Counted from the stretch's first letter, positions 17,698-27,417 are shown. The stretch: 45,388 bases of DNA from Nitrococcus mobilis (GCA_024102725.1 JAGFJL010000138.1:1-45388), one strand, 5' to 3'. The notes: generated by a model from the letters alone, not told the origin. Made by a program: numbers and translations.

Positions 17698-19368
17698 ATG
17701 GCAAACAAGACCGCGTACGATTACGTGATCATTGGCGCCGGCTCGGCCGGTGCGGTATTGGCCAATCGGCTGACGGAGGATCCCGCCGTCTCGGTGTTGC
17801 TGCTCGAGGCCGGACCGATGGACCGCAGCCTGCTCCTCCAGATGCCCGCGGCACTCGCCCATCCACTCGCCAATGCCCGCTACAACTGGTATTACCACAC
17901 CGAACCCGATCCGTTCATGGACAACCGGACTCTGTACTGTCCGCGTGGGCGAGTGTTGGGCGGTTCCTCATCCATCAACGGCATGGCCTACGTGCGCGGC
18001 AATGCCCTCGATTATGAGGGTTGGGCCGAGGACTTCGGCTTGGCCGACTGGCGTTATCGATGCGTTCTGCCCTATTTCAAGAAAGCCGAAGACTTCGATC
18101 AAGGCGCCAACGACTATCACGGCTGCGGCGGTCCGCTGCGTGTTACCACCGCTGCGATGAAAAACCCGCTCTATAGAGCTTTCATCGAGGCCGGAATCGC
18201 CGCGGGGTATCCCCACACCGCGGATATGAACGGCTATCAGCAAGAAGGTTTTGGCCCCATGTTCATGACTGTGCGCGACGGCGTACGCGCATCGACCGCC
18301 AACGCCTATCTGCGACCGGTCATGGATCGGCGCAATCTGACGATCCGGGTACGCACCTATGCGCGCCGGCTGGTCTTCAAGGATAAACGAGCGAAAAGAG
18401 TGCGCGGGGTGGAGATTGAGCAGCGAGGCACGCTGCGCACGGTCATAGCCGAACGCGAGGTGCTGCTCTGCGCCGGCGCCATCAACTCACCGCAGCTGCT
18501 CATGCTCTCGGGGCTGGGGCCAGCGGAGCAGCTGCGCGCGCACGGCCTCGAGGTGCACCATGACCTGCCCGGGGTCGGGCGGAATCTGCAAGATCACCTC
18601 GAAGTCTACGTCCAATACGCCAGTCGCCAGCCCATCACCCTCTATCGGGCCTTACGGCCCTGGAATCAGGCGCTGATCGGCCTGCAGTGGCTGCTGTTCC
18701 GCAAGGGGCTCGGCGCCACCAACCACTTCGAGTCCGGCGGCTTCATCCGCAGCGAGGCGGGAGTGCGCTTCCCCAACCTGCAATACCATTTCCTGCCCAT
18801 GGCGATGAACTACGATGGCAGCCGCTACGCCCGTATCCACGGCTTTCAGGCGCACGTTGGCCCCATGCGACCGCAGAGCCGGGGGCAGATCACGCTGCGC
18901 AGTGCCGACCCCAAGGCCGCCCCGCGGATCCTGTTCAACTACCTGGCCACCGAGCGCGACCGCCGCGAGATGCGCGCGGCCATCCGCTTGACCCGGGAGA
19001 TCATGCACCAGGCGCCGCTGGCGGCGTTTCGAGGCGCGGAGCTGGCCCCTGGCCCCGAAGTCGCAAGCGATCAGGAAATCGATGCCTGGGTGCGGCGCAT
19101 GGCTGAAAGCGCCTACCATCCCTGCGCCACTTGCCGTATGGGGCATGACGAGGAATCCGTGGTGGACAGCACGGGACGCGTTCACACTGTGGAGGGTCTG
19201 CGTGTGGTGGATGCCTCGATCATGCCGCGGCTCACCAGCGGCAATCTCAATGCTCCGGTCATCATGCTAGCGGAGAAGTTAGCCGATGCCATCCGCGGCG
19301 CCGACTCCCTGCCGCCGGAGGACAAAGGCTGGTACGAGCCGCAGAATTGGCGGTCCACGCAACGCTGA
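17698..19368 (+). CDS. GMC-family FAD oxidoreductase (choline/alcohol dehydrogenase type)
   Basis: The 556-aa protein has the FAD dinucleotide motif YDYVIIGAGSAGAVLANRL (about 6-24), the GMC signature GRVLGGSSSINGM (about 83-95), the second signature GAINSPQLLMLSG, and the C-terminal HPCATCRMG and the LNAPVIMLAEKLAD helix. Length and motifs fit BetA choline dehydrogenase and AlkJ-like alcohol dehydrogenases; no betaine aldehyde dehydrogenase or transporter is nearby, so a general alcohol dehydrogenase is likelier. An upstream in-frame ATG at 17638 would add 20 residues; I prefer 17698 because the Rossmann strand starts directly after it, although Shine-Dalgarno support is weak for both. Confidence 0.87.
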   Translation: MANKTAYDYVIIGAGSAGAVLANRLTEDPAVSVLLLEAGPMDRSLLLQMPAALAHPLANARYNWYYHTEPDPFMDNRTLYCPRGRVLGGSSSINGMAYVRGNALDYEGWAEDFGLADWRYRCVLPYFKKAEDFDQGANDYHGCGGPLRVTTAAMKNPLYRAFIEAGIAAGYPHTADMNGYQQEGFGPMFMTVRDGVRASTANAYLRPVMDRRNLTIRVRTYARRLVFKDKRAKRVRGVEIEQRGTLRTVIAEREVLLCAGAINSPQLLMLSGLGPAEQLRAHGLEVHHDLPGVGRNLQDHLEVYVQYASRQPITLYRALRPWNQALIGLQWLLFRKGLGATNHFESGGFIRSEAGVRFPNLQYHFLPMAMNYDGSRYARIHGFQAHVGPMRPQSRGQITLRSADPKAAPRILFNYLATERDRREMRAAIRLTREIMHQAPLAAFRGAELAPGPEVASDQEIDAWVRRMAESAYHPCATCRMGHDEESVVDSTGRVHTVEGLRVVDASIMPRLTSGNLNAPVIMLAEKLADAIRGADSLPPEDKGWYEPQNWRSTQR

Positions 19369-19381
19369 CCGGCTCGGGATC

Positions 19382-19413
19382 TTGCATTTAATCCTTGCCA
19401 GCACCCGTATAAT
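19382..19413 (+). promoter_or_regulatory. Possible sigma-70 promoter for uup
   Basis: A perfect TATAAT lies at 19408-19413, 39 bp before the uup start. The best upstream box, TTGCAT at 19382-19387, is 20 bp away, longer than the ideal 17, so strength is uncertain. Confidence 0.4.
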
Positions 19414-19451
19414 GAACCATTCGCCAGCGGGTTAAATCTCATAGGAACGCC

Positions 19452-21377
19452 TTGAACCTGATACGCTTCGACCAAGTCTCCCTCGAGTTCGGCGACACGC
19501 CCCTGCTGCATGCCGCCGAATTCACCATCGACGCCGGCGAGCGGGTGTGTCTGATCGGTCGCAACGGCGCCGGCAAGTCATCCCTGCTCAAGCTCATCAC
19601 CGGCGAGTTGCAACCCGACAGCGGCCATATTCAGTGCCCAGACGGCATCGAGATCAGCCAACTGGAGCAGAGCCTTCCGGAAGGCGATGCCCGCACCGTG
19701 CGGGAGGTGGTCAAATCGGGCATGGCCGCGATCCAGGCGTTGGTGGATGCCTATCATGCGCGCACGGCGACGGAGCTGGACTCCCGCGGCCTCCGCGAGC
19801 TCGAGGATCTGCAGCACCGGCTCGAGGCCCATGGCGGCTGGCAGCTGGATCAGCAAGTGGATGCCCTCATCACGCAACTGCAACTGCCGGCCGATAAGCG
19901 CATGGAGACCCTCTCCGGTGGTTGGCGCCGACGCGTGGCACTGGGCAAGGCGCTGGTAGCCAAGCCGGATTTGCTGCTGCTCGACGAGCCGACCAACCAT
20001 CTCGATATCGGCACCATCGAATGGCTGGAGCAGACGGTACAGGAGTTCCAGGGCGCGGTGCTGTTCATCACCCATGATCGGGCGTTCCTGCAAAAGCTCG
20101 CCACCCGCATCGTCGAACTGGACCGCGGCCGCCTGACGAGCTGGCCCGGCGACTACCGCAACTTCCTCGAGCAAAAGGAGCGGTGGTTGGAGGCGGAAGA
20201 GCGGCAGAACGCACTGTTCGACCGCAAGCTCGCTCAGGAGGAGGCATGGATACGCCAGGGCATCAAGGCGCGCCGAACCCGCAACATGGGCCGCGTGCGG
20301 GCTCTGCAGTCCATGCGCGAAGCCCGTGCCGCACGCTTGACCCCGCAGGGCAAGGCCCGGTTGCGTATGGAGGAGGCGGATCCGTCTGGCCGCAAAGTCA
20401 TCGAAGCGCGCCACATCACCCATGGCTATCAAGGACACACCCTGATCGAGGACTTCTCAATCAAGATCATGCGCGGCGATCGCATCGGCTTGATCGGCAA
20501 CAACGGTGTGGGCAAAACGACGCTGCTGCGCATCCTGCTCGGCGAGCTCGAGCCCGACCAAGGTCATGTAACCCTCGGCACCAATCTGGAGATTGCCTAT
20601 TTCGATCAGCTGCGCACCACGTTGGAGCTGGACAAGACGGTGGCCGACAACGTGGGCGAGGGCCGCGACCACGTGCGGATCAACGGCAAGGACCGCCACA
20701 TCATCGGCTACCTACAGGATTTTCTGTTCAGCGCCCGGCGGGCCCACCAGCCCGTGCGGGCGCTGTCCGGCGGTGAGCGCAACCGGATCATTCTCGCCAA
20801 GCTGTTCACACGGCCGGCCAACCTGCTGGTGATGGACGAGCCGACCAACGATCTCGATATCGAAATGCTCGAGGTATTGGAGGAACGCCTGGTGGAGTAT
20901 CCCGGCACGCTGTTGCTGGTAAGCCACGATCGCGCGTTCGTCGACAATGTGGTGACCAGCACGCTGGTCTTTGAAGGTCGTGGCCGCGTACGAGAATACG
21001 TGGGCGGCTACAGCGACTGGCTCTGCCGCGGCCACGCACTGGCCCGGGCCGACGCTCTGGGGGTGTCACGGCCCCGTGCCACGAAGCCCTCGCCCGCCAC
21101 GTCCACACGGGCAGCGAACCCGCCCAAGCCCCGCAAACTCGGCTACAAACTCCAACGAGAACTCGATCAGCTGCCCAAGCGGATCGAAGCGCTGGAGACC
21201 GAAGTCGGAGAACTGCAGGCGCGGATCGGTGATCCGGCGTTCTATGACGAGCCCCAAACAACGATCCAGGCGACTCTCTCCGAGCTGAACACCCGCCAGC
21301 TCGAGCTCGATCGAGTAGTGGAGCGCTGGGCGGAGCTGGAAGACATGAAAACGGCCTTGGAGGGTGGCACACGCTGA
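19452..21377 (+). CDS. uup: ABC-F ATPase Uup
   Basis: The 641-aa protein carries two ABC ATPase domains with no membrane part. Walker A motifs are GRNGAGKSS (36-44) and GNNGVGKTT (about 348-356), signatures are LSGGWRRRVALG and LSGGERNRIILAK, and Walker B is followed by DEPTNHLD and DEPTNDLD. A charged linker and a C-terminal coiled coil (about 555-641, KLGYKLQRELDQLPKRIEAL) identify the Uup branch rather than EttA or YbiT. Uup acts on ribosomes and DNA-associated processes and limits transposon excision in E. coli. The start is TTG with AGGAA nine bases upstream. Confidence 0.93.
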   Translation: MNLIRFDQVSLEFGDTPLLHAAEFTIDAGERVCLIGRNGAGKSSLLKLITGELQPDSGHIQCPDGIEISQLEQSLPEGDARTVREVVKSGMAAIQALVDAYHARTATELDSRGLRELEDLQHRLEAHGGWQLDQQVDALITQLQLPADKRMETLSGGWRRRVALGKALVAKPDLLLLDEPTNHLDIGTIEWLEQTVQEFQGAVLFITHDRAFLQKLATRIVELDRGRLTSWPGDYRNFLEQKERWLEAEERQNALFDRKLAQEEAWIRQGIKARRTRNMGRVRALQSMREARAARLTPQGKARLRMEEADPSGRKVIEARHITHGYQGHTLIEDFSIKIMRGDRIGLIGNNGVGKTTLLRILLGELEPDQGHVTLGTNLEIAYFDQLRTTLELDKTVADNVGEGRDHVRINGKDRHIIGYLQDFLFSARRAHQPVRALSGGERNRIILAKLFTRPANLLVMDEPTNDLDIEMLEVLEERLVEYPGTLLLVSHDRAFVDNVVTSTLVFEGRGRVREYVGGYSDWLCRGHALARADALGVSRPRATKPSPATSTRAANPPKPRKLGYKLQRELDQLPKRIEALETEVGELQARIGDPAFYDEPQTTIQATLSELNTRQLELDRVVERWAELEDMKTALEGGTR

Positions 21378-21579
21378 CCCATTGCTCCCCCGGACACCGG
21401 TGCCGCACCACGCACCAAAGATCATCGCCCAGGTCGATCATTTAGCATCGAACGCCGTGCTTGAATGCACGGTGTTGGGCCAATTCACCCGACTGTCTGG
21501 ACTCGGGTGGACGCCTCCCCAAGCAAAGCTTGTTCCAGATACGGGATGCCGCTATATCTGTGGTGGAGCAATCAAGTTT

Positions 21580-21595
21580 CTTGCCTATAGGCAAG
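21580..21595. promoter_or_regulatory. Perfect 16-bp palindrome overlapping the Shine-Dalgarno of the ACP-ligase fusion
   Basis: CTTGCCTATAGGCAAG is an uninterrupted self-complementary sequence ending 14 bp before the ATG at 21609 and sharing its last bases with the AAGGAG ribosome-binding site. It would suit binding of a dimeric repressor or, in RNA, a hairpin that hides the ribosome-binding site. No cognate regulator is identifiable. Confidence 0.55.
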
Positions 21596-21608
21596 GAGCG
21601 GCGATTCT

Positions 21609-24410
21609 ATGGAAGCCAAGTCCACCCAGCGGCGACGCGGCGATGACATGAACCAGCTCTTGGAACTGGTTCGACAGGTTAGCAGGGAAAGCGGAGGCAC
21701 ATCCCGAACCGTTTCTCCACAACCGGGTGATCGGCTCGATCAGGACCTGGGTATTGACAGTCTGGCTCGCGCAGAGCTGATCATGCGCTGCGAGCACGAG
21801 TTCCAAGTGAGTCTTCCAGAATCGGCCGTGCAGGCCGAGACACCGGAGCAACTGCTCGACGCTGTGATCAAAGCCGGCGCCACTCCGCGCCGGGCGCCCC
21901 GACAAGAACCGCAATACGCGCCATCGGTCAAGGAGCCCGGCCAGGCTCGGACATTGTTGGAAGCACTCGATTGGCACGTCCAGCAACACCCGCAGCGCAC
22001 ACATCTTTACATCTACGGAGACAAAGAAGAGCCACAACCGCTGACCTACGGCGAGCTCGATCGCCGGGCGGCTGCGGTGACCGCCGGGCTACGCGAACGG
22101 GGCATCGGTGCCGACGACACCGTGGCGCTGATGCTACCGACGGGCCGGGACTACTTCGTGAGCTTCATCGGCATCCTGCTTGCCGGAGCCGTGCCGGTGC
22201 CGCTCTATCCTCCGGCCAGGCCCGCGCAGCTGGAGGAACACCTGCGCCGCCACGGCCGCATCCTGACCAACGCGCGCGCCCGAGTGCTGATCATGGTACC
22301 GCAGGCCCGGCGCATTGCCCAGCTCCTCAAGGCGGAGGCCCCCGAGTTGAAGTGCGTCATCACCGCCGATCGCCTGGCACGGCCCCCCGGCGCCCGGCCC
22401 GGCTTGGATCGTCGCGCCGACGATCTGGCCATGCTGCAGTATACGTCGGGCAGTACCGGCGACCCGAAAGGCATCAGCCTGGCCCACAAACACCTGCTCG
22501 CTAACATTCGGGCCATAGGACGGCGCGTCGAAGCCACCTCGGAGGACTTTTTCGTGAGCTGGCTGCCGCTCTACCACGACATGGGCCTGATCGGCGCGTG
22601 GTTCGGCAGCCTCTACTTCGGCTGTCCGCTGGCGATCATGTCGCCGCTGGCGTTCCTCGCACATCCGCTGCAATGGCTGTGGACCATCCACCGATATCGC
22701 GCCACCCTGTCGGCATCGCCCAACTTCGGCTACGAATTGTGCATACGTGCCGCTCGCAGCGGCGCGCTGGAGGAGCTGGATCTTTCCAGCTGGCGCATCG
22801 CCTTCAACGGGGCCGAGTCCGTCAGCCCCACCACCCTGGAGCGCTTCTACGCCACGTTCAGTGCTAACGGCCTGCGCTGGGAGACCCTGATGCCCGTCTA
22901 TGGCCTCGCCGAGGCAGCGCTCGGGCTGACCATTTCCCGTCCCGGGCGTGGCCCGTGGGTGGATGTAGTGGACCGGGAGATATTCACTCGCAGCGGCGAG
23001 GCGCGACCCGCCGCTGAAAACGCGGCCTACCCCCTGCGCTTCCCCTCCGCCGGGCCGCCTTTGGACGGCTATGAGGTCCGGGTGGTGGACGCCAACGACC
23101 GCGAACTCCCGGAACGTCGCCAGGGGGCCATCCAATTTCGCGGCCCATCCGCGACTTCCGGCTACTACCGCAACCCTCGCCTGAACGCAGAGCTTTTCCA
23201 CGGTTCGTGGCTCGATTCCGGAGACCTTGGCTATTTGGCAAAAGGCGAACTGTTTGTCACCGGCCGGATAAAAGACATGATCATCCGTGCCGGCCGTAAC
23301 GTTTATCCTCATGAGATCGAGCAGGCGGTCGGAGAGATTGAAGGCATCCGCAAGGGCTGTGTTGCGGTCTTCGCCAACCCAGAGGAGGACTCCGGCATCG
23401 AACGGCTCGTCGTTGTTGCGGAAACCCATGAGCAAGACCCCGAACGCCGCCAAACGATGACACGCCAGATCGCGGAGCGGGTCACCGAGCTCACCGGCAT
23501 CCCACCGGATGACGTCCGCCTGCCTCCTGCGCATAGCGTTTTGAAAACGTCCAGCGGAAAAATCCGCCGCCGAGCCACCCGTGAGTTGTACGCGAACAAC
23601 CGACTTGGCGAACCCGGCCGCTCAGTATGGTGGCAAATCACTCGGCTAGGCACCTCGGCCGCCGCCGCGCGCCTTAACCAGAACCTCAAGGGGATCAAGG
23701 AACGCCTCTATGCCGGCTACGCTTGGGGCGTCTTTGGCCTGATCGCCTTGCCAACCTGGCTGGCGGTGGTCGTGTTACCGCGCCGACGCTGGCGCTGGGC
23801 GGTATCGCGCTCGGCGTTGCGGACCCTGGCCATGCTCCTCGGCATCCCCATAGAGGTGGCCGGGCTCGAGAACCTGCCAAACGACCGGCGCGTAGTATTT
23901 GTGGCCAATCACGCCAGCTACATCGACCCCCTAGTGCTGGCGGCCGTTCTGCCAGCGAACGTTCGCTTCCTCGCCAAGCGGGAGCTGCGCTCCAGCTTCT
24001 TTGCCCGCGTGCTGCTCGAACGCCTGGGAACCTTGATGGTGGAGCGATTCGATTGGCAGCGCGCCCGTCAAGAAGCTGATCGAGCCGAGCAGGTCCTGCG
24101 CGCAGGCGACTCACTCGCCTTCTTCCCGGAGGGCACATTCACACGGGCCTCGGGCGTGCGCCGATTCCATCTGGGCGCGTTCCAAGTCGCAGCCCGGGCG
24201 CGAACACCGCTGATACCGATTGCCCTGTCGGGCACGCGTTCGGTGTTGCGTGGCACCGAATGGTTCCCGCGCCGCCTGCATCTGCGGGTCAGTGTAGGGC
24301 GGCCACTCGAGCCGCGTGGTGACGACTGGCAAGAGATCACCCGCTTAAGGGACGAAGCGCGGGCCTTCATCGTTTTGGGGTGCGGCGAGCCTGACTTGAT
24401 GGAGGGCTGA
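21609..24410 (+). CDS. Acyl carrier protein - fatty acyl-AMP ligase - PlsC acyltransferase fusion
   Basis: The 933-aa protein has three parts. An acyl carrier domain (about 14-90) carries the phosphopantetheine site GIDSL (Ser51). An ANL-type acyl-AMP ligase (about 113-680) has LQYTSGSTGDPKG (277-289), YGLAEA and the late GRIKDMIIRAGRNVYPHEIE hinge region, and resembles FAAL proteins. A C-terminal 1-acylglycerol-phosphate-type acyltransferase (about 720-925) has NHASYID (767-773) and FPEGTFTR (about 838-845), plus a hydrophobic stretch before it that may anchor to the membrane. It could activate a free acyl group, load it on its own carrier and transfer it to a lysolipid or other acceptor. 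AGGAG lies ten bases before this ATG; an alternative ATG is at 21651. Confidence 0.85.
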   Translation: MEAKSTQRRRGDDMNQLLELVRQVSRESGGTSRTVSPQPGDRLDQDLGIDSLARAELIMRCEHEFQVSLPESAVQAETPEQLLDAVIKAGATPRRAPRQEPQYAPSVKEPGQARTLLEALDWHVQQHPQRTHLYIYGDKEEPQPLTYGELDRRAAAVTAGLRERGIGADDTVALMLPTGRDYFVSFIGILLAGAVPVPLYPPARPAQLEEHLRRHGRILTNARARVLIMVPQARRIAQLLKAEAPELKCVITADRLARPPGARPGLDRRADDLAMLQYTSGSTGDPKGISLAHKHLLANIRAIGRRVEATSEDFFVSWLPLYHDMGLIGAWFGSLYFGCPLAIMSPLAFLAHPLQWLWTIHRYRATLSASPNFGYELCIRAARSGALEELDLSSWRIAFNGAESVSPTTLERFYATFSANGLRWETLMPVYGLAEAALGLTISRPGRGPWVDVVDREIFTRSGEARPAAENAAYPLRFPSAGPPLDGYEVRVVDANDRELPERRQGAIQFRGPSATSGYYRNPRLNAELFHGSWLDSGDLGYLAKGELFVTGRIKDMIIRAGRNVYPHEIEQAVGEIEGIRKGCVAVFANPEEDSGIERLVVVAETHEQDPERRQTMTRQIAERVTELTGIPPDDVRLPPAHSVLKTSSGKIRRRATRELYANNRLGEPGRSVWWQITRLGTSAAAARLNQNLKGIKERLYAGYAWGVFGLIALPTWLAVVVLPRRRWRWAVSRSALRTLAMLLGIPIEVAGLENLPNDRRVVFVANHASYIDPLVLAAVLPANVRFLAKRELRSSFFARVLLERLGTLMVERFDWQRARQEADRAEQVLRAGDSLAFFPEGTFTRASGVRRFHLGAFQVAARARTPLIPIALSGTRSVLRGTEWFPRRLHLRVSVGRPLEPRGDDWQEITRLRDEARAFIVLGCGEPDLMEG

Positions 24411-24519
24411 TGGAGACAGAGACGAGCGCTAATTCCTGCGTGTGCCGTTTAAGCGCTTTGCGAGCTCTCAGCCAACCGTACCAAGGCATCGCCACGAACG
24501 CGCCGGAGACTCTACGTGC

Positions 24520-24547
24520 GCCGTTCGGCTCGCTCAGGGCGAAGGGA
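24520..24547. repeat. Dispersed repeat, family B, overlapping a gene end
   Basis: CCGTTCGGCTCGCTCAGGGC followed by GAAGGG is a member of the CCCTTCG/CGAAGGG-ended intergenic repeat family also seen at 3098 and 44761. The last codons and TGA stop of the hydroxylase at 24534 lie inside it, suggesting the repeat landed on and re-made the gene end. Confidence 0.5.
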
Positions 24548-25355
24548 ATTCGCCTCCAGCACCTCCCGCTTTCCCGGCCAGATGGGCCTGCAGGCGCTGC
24601 TCCCAATGCGCCAAATTACGCCGCGCCTCGACCACATAGGCCGTCCTTTTAAGCAACCACAGCGCGACTCGACCGAGCACCACCGCCCGACGTCGCATCG
24701 GCCGCTCGACGTCGAGCAGCAGCACGGCGCGCTCCTCGTCGGTATTGTTGTGAACTTCGTGCGGATACCGATCATCGAACACGAACGCGCGCCCGTTTTC
24801 CCAGACGCAGCGCACGCCGCCCACGTCCATGTAACACTGCTCGCGCTGGCGAGGAACGATCAGCCCGAGATGACAGCGAATGAGACTCTTGGTCACGCCG
24901 CGGTGGCGCGGGACGTGCTTCCCTGGGGCCAGAATGGAAAAGAAGGCGGTCTGCAAATGAGGGATTCGTTGCAGCACAGCTGTGGTTTTCGGGCACAGCC
25001 CGCAGTTCAGCTCTGACTGGTAACCGAACCCATAGAGGATGAAGGTGCGCCATTGATCATCCGGAGAGATACGATATTGATCGGCCGAGACATCCTGGAA
25101 CCGCGGGATGTGGTCACGAAACTCCAATATTTTTTCGAGTTCGGCGCGAATATCGCGCCAATTCGCCTCCAAATCGGCCACCCAGGGGAACACCTGGGAG
25201 TCGAGCACCGGTTCGTCCGGCACCAGGGAGTTCGCCGCCATATAGCGATCAATTTTTCTGAGGACCCGCTTACCCAAGCTCCGTACCGATTTTTTGCGGG
25301 CCGCTCTTAGGGCCGCGAACATTGCCGTTGCATTCATCTGCGTGATATTCCCCAT
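24534..25355 (-). CDS. Aspartyl/asparaginyl beta-hydroxylase-family dioxygenase (LpxO-like)
   Basis: The 273-aa protein matches the Fe(II)/2-oxoglutarate aspartyl/asparaginyl beta-hydroxylase domain: FSILAPGKHVPRHRG with the first metal His, CHLGLIVP, then WENGRAFVFDDRYPHEVHNNTDEERAVLLLDVERP with the second His and the 2-oxoglutarate Arg. In bacteria the same domain hydroxylates lipid A acyl chains (LpxO) or amino acids in natural products. Convergent with the acyl ligase fusion and followed on its own strand by nothing; the SDR lies 41 bp upstream on the same strand, so the two may be co-expressed. The C-terminus (GGEFPSP) is encoded by a dispersed repeat. Confidence 0.8.
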   Translation of the reverse strand: MGNITQMNATAMFAALRAARKKSVRSLGKRVLRKIDRYMAANSLVPDEPVLDSQVFPWVADLEANWRDIRAELEKILEFRDHIPRFQDVSADQYRISPDDQWRTFILYGFGYQSELNCGLCPKTTAVLQRIPHLQTAFFSILAPGKHVPRHRGVTKSLIRCHLGLIVPRQREQCYMDVGGVRCVWENGRAFVFDDRYPHEVHNNTDEERAVLLLDVERPMRRRAVVLGRVALWLLKRTAYVVEARRNLAHWEQRLQAHLAGKAGGAGGEFPSP

Positions 25356-25396
25356 TGTTTAGTCCTACCCGCGTTGACAGCGATGGCCATGCCGCC

Positions 25397-26170
25397 TCAC
25401 TCCGCGCGAACACGGGGCTTGGGTCCACGTCCGGCAAGCAAAACATCATACAACGATGCCGGCAGCAACCGACAGATGCCGGCGATCCACACCAGCGGCC
25501 AGGGAAACGCATAGCGTGGCTTGCGCACCAGTATAGCCCGGTGCATCCGCGCGGTTGCCGCCTCCAGCTCGAGCTCGAACGGTCTTTTTTTGCGTTTGAG
25601 CTTGCTCCTGACGAAGCCGGGTAGCAACAAAGTCACTTGGATCCCGCGCGGGCGCAACTCCACACGCAGGCTTTCCATCATATTGGTGAGAGCGGCTTTC
25701 GCGGCCGAGTAGCCTGCCGCACCGGGCAGGCCACGATAGCCTGCCAGACTGCCCATAGCGACGATATGCCCGCTCCCTCGCATTAGCATGCCCGGCAGAA
25801 CCGCCTCGATGCAGATGGCCGTGCTCATCACATTCAGAGCGAATGCGCGCTCGATGTGCGCGGCCGAAAACTGCTCCACATCGGTGCGCTCACCACCGCC
25901 GACATTGGCGACCAACCGTGTGACAGGCCCGAAGTTCGACTCCACCGTGCGCAGCGCGTCCCGAACACTTGTGGCGTCGGTGACATCGCATGCGATTGCC
26001 AAGGCCGTGCCGCCGGCCTGCTCGATCTCCAGCGCGAGCTCATCGAGCAAATTCTTGCGTCGCGCAATCAGCGCAACGGCGTGGCCCTCATTTGCAATGC
26101 GGCGCGCCAAACTGCAGCCGATTCCAGATGAAGCTCCGGTTATGAACGAAACCGGCCTGTCGCGGTTCAT
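25397..26170 (-). CDS. Short-chain dehydrogenase/reductase
   Basis: The 257-aa protein has TGASSGIG (11-18), catalytic Ser141, Tyr154 and Lys158 (YSAAK), and a basic C-terminal tail (SKLKRKKRPFE and KPRVRAE) with a hydrophobic segment near 225-245, as in membrane-associated SDRs of lipid metabolism. I chose ATG 26170 (MNRDRPVSFITGA), where the Rossmann strand begins; the extension to 26242 overlaps yaiI. It sits between the LpxO-like hydroxylase and yaiI on one strand. A role in modifying an acyl or sphingoid-like lipid is an inference from these neighbours. Confidence 0.83.
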   Translation of the reverse strand: MNRDRPVSFITGASSGIGCSLARRIANEGHAVALIARRKNLLDELALEIEQAGGTALAIACDVTDATSVRDALRTVESNFGPVTRLVANVGGGERTDVEQFSAAHIERAFALNVMSTAICIEAVLPGMLMRGSGHIVAMGSLAGYRGLPGAAGYSAAKAALTNMMESLRVELRPRGIQVTLLLPGFVRSKLKRKKRPFELELEAATARMHRAILVRKPRYAFPWPLVWIAGICRLLPASLYDVLLAGRGPKPRVRAE

Positions 26171-26192
26171 CACAGAGAGAATGCGCTCTTGT

Positions 26193-26648
26193 TCATCGTT
26201 GTTTAGCCTGCCGCGCCAATAGCTTATCAAGATGTCCCGCAAAAGCCTGCCGGTCCTTCTGACTCAGCGGCGCCGGTCCCCCGGTGTTGATCCCGCTGGC
26301 GCGCAGCGTATCCATGAAATCCCGCATGGTTAAGCGGGCCTTGATGTTATCCGATGTGTATAGCTCGCCACGCGGGCTGAGGGCGTGGCCGCCTTTGGCG
26401 ATCGCCTCGGCGGCCAGAGGAATATCGGCCGTTATGACCAGGTCATCAGCGACCACATGCTTGACGATTTCGCAATCGGCCCCATCAAAACCGGGTGCTA
26501 CTCGGATCGATTTGATATAGCGGGACCGCGGGGTCGGTACCGACTGATTGGCCACGAACGTGAGTACCACCTCGGCGCGCTCGGCGGCACGGATCAAAAT
26601 CGCCTTGATCGCCTTTGGGCAGGCGTCCGCATCCACCCATATCCTCAT
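26193..26648 (-). CDS. YaiI/YqxD family protein (DUF188)
   Basis: The 151-aa protein begins [15 protein letters not shown] and contains [27 protein letters not shown] and [16 protein letters not shown], the signature blocks of the UPF0178 YaiI/YqxD family, which has a PIN-like fold with conserved aspartates. Function is unproven. The start at 26648 is fixed by the family N-terminus; the longer in-frame version lacks conservation. It ends 22 bp before the SDR start. Confidence 0.9.
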   Translation of the reverse strand: MRIWVDADACPKAIKAILIRAAERAEVVLTFVANQSVPTPRSRYIKSIRVAPGFDGADCEIVKHVVADDLVITADIPLAAEAIAKGGHALSPRGELYTSDNIKARLTMRDFMDTLRASGINTGGPAPLSQKDRQAFAGHLDKLLARQAKQR

Positions 26649-26950
26649 GACCAATCCATTGCGAACAAACCTCTTCGGCCGAGCATCCCAGTGCTGAGAA
26701 TGCTCTTGAAGGCGCTGGCGCGCATCACACGATGGCACAGCGGAGCGATTTTCGCGCACACTGTTTCAAGAAAAACACAAAATGCCCTTCGAAGACAGCA
26801 CGTGCCCTTCGCTCAGCTCGCAAATGAACCTTAGAATTCGTCTCCTAAGCCACCGGCAAAAGGCCACGACGGTCCCGCATGCATCCTCTGCGGCGCAAGC
26901 TGGACAAGCTGGCGCGGCACGTGCCTAGCAGCAGCATCAGGAGACGATCC

Positions 26951-27346
26951 ATGCCCGGCAATCCGGAGATCGAGTACACGGAAGCTCTGGCAAGCCACCG
27001 CCACTACAGCAATCTGCGCTTCACCAGCCTCGGCGTATTCGCGGCGCTGTTCGTCGGCCTGGTTGCGGCGGCAACCGGGGCCGGTGGCGTATTGCCTGGT
27101 CCGACCTGGCTGCGTGGCTATTTCATCTTCCTCTCACTCGTCCTATCGCTTGTCTTCTGGGCCTTCGAGGAAGGCATCGACGGCTATTTGCGGGCCCTGG
27201 GCCGACGCATCATCGAGCTGGAGGCATCCCTGCAATACGCCCATTTCTCGTCGCGCCCGCGCTGGGCGGATCAGCTTGCCATGCCCGCCACCCGTGCACC
27301 CTATTCACTGGGTGTCTTGTTATCGATTGCGCTTTTATCGCAATGA
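26951..27346 (+). CDS. Small membrane protein of unknown function
   Basis: The 131-aa protein has two clear hydrophobic segments (about 24-44 and 54-74) and a third near the C-terminus (about 116-130), separated by charged loops (WAFEEGIDGYLRALGRRIIELEASL). I do not recognise a family. AGGAG precedes the ATG at 26951 by seven bases, favouring it over the in-frame ATG at 26879. Its stop overlaps a possible ATG of the M16 peptidase frame. Confidence 0.65.
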   Translation: MPGNPEIEYTEALASHRHYSNLRFTSLGVFAALFVGLVAAATGAGGVLPGPTWLRGYFIFLSLVLSLVFWAFEEGIDGYLRALGRRIIELEASLQYAHFSSRPRWADQLAMPATRAPYSLGVLLSIALLSQ

Positions 27347-27417
27347 GGTATAGAGGGCCGTGGCTTGTCTGCTTGATCGGCTGTATTCTCCGAGTGTTTT
27401 CATGGAGCACACCCGAT

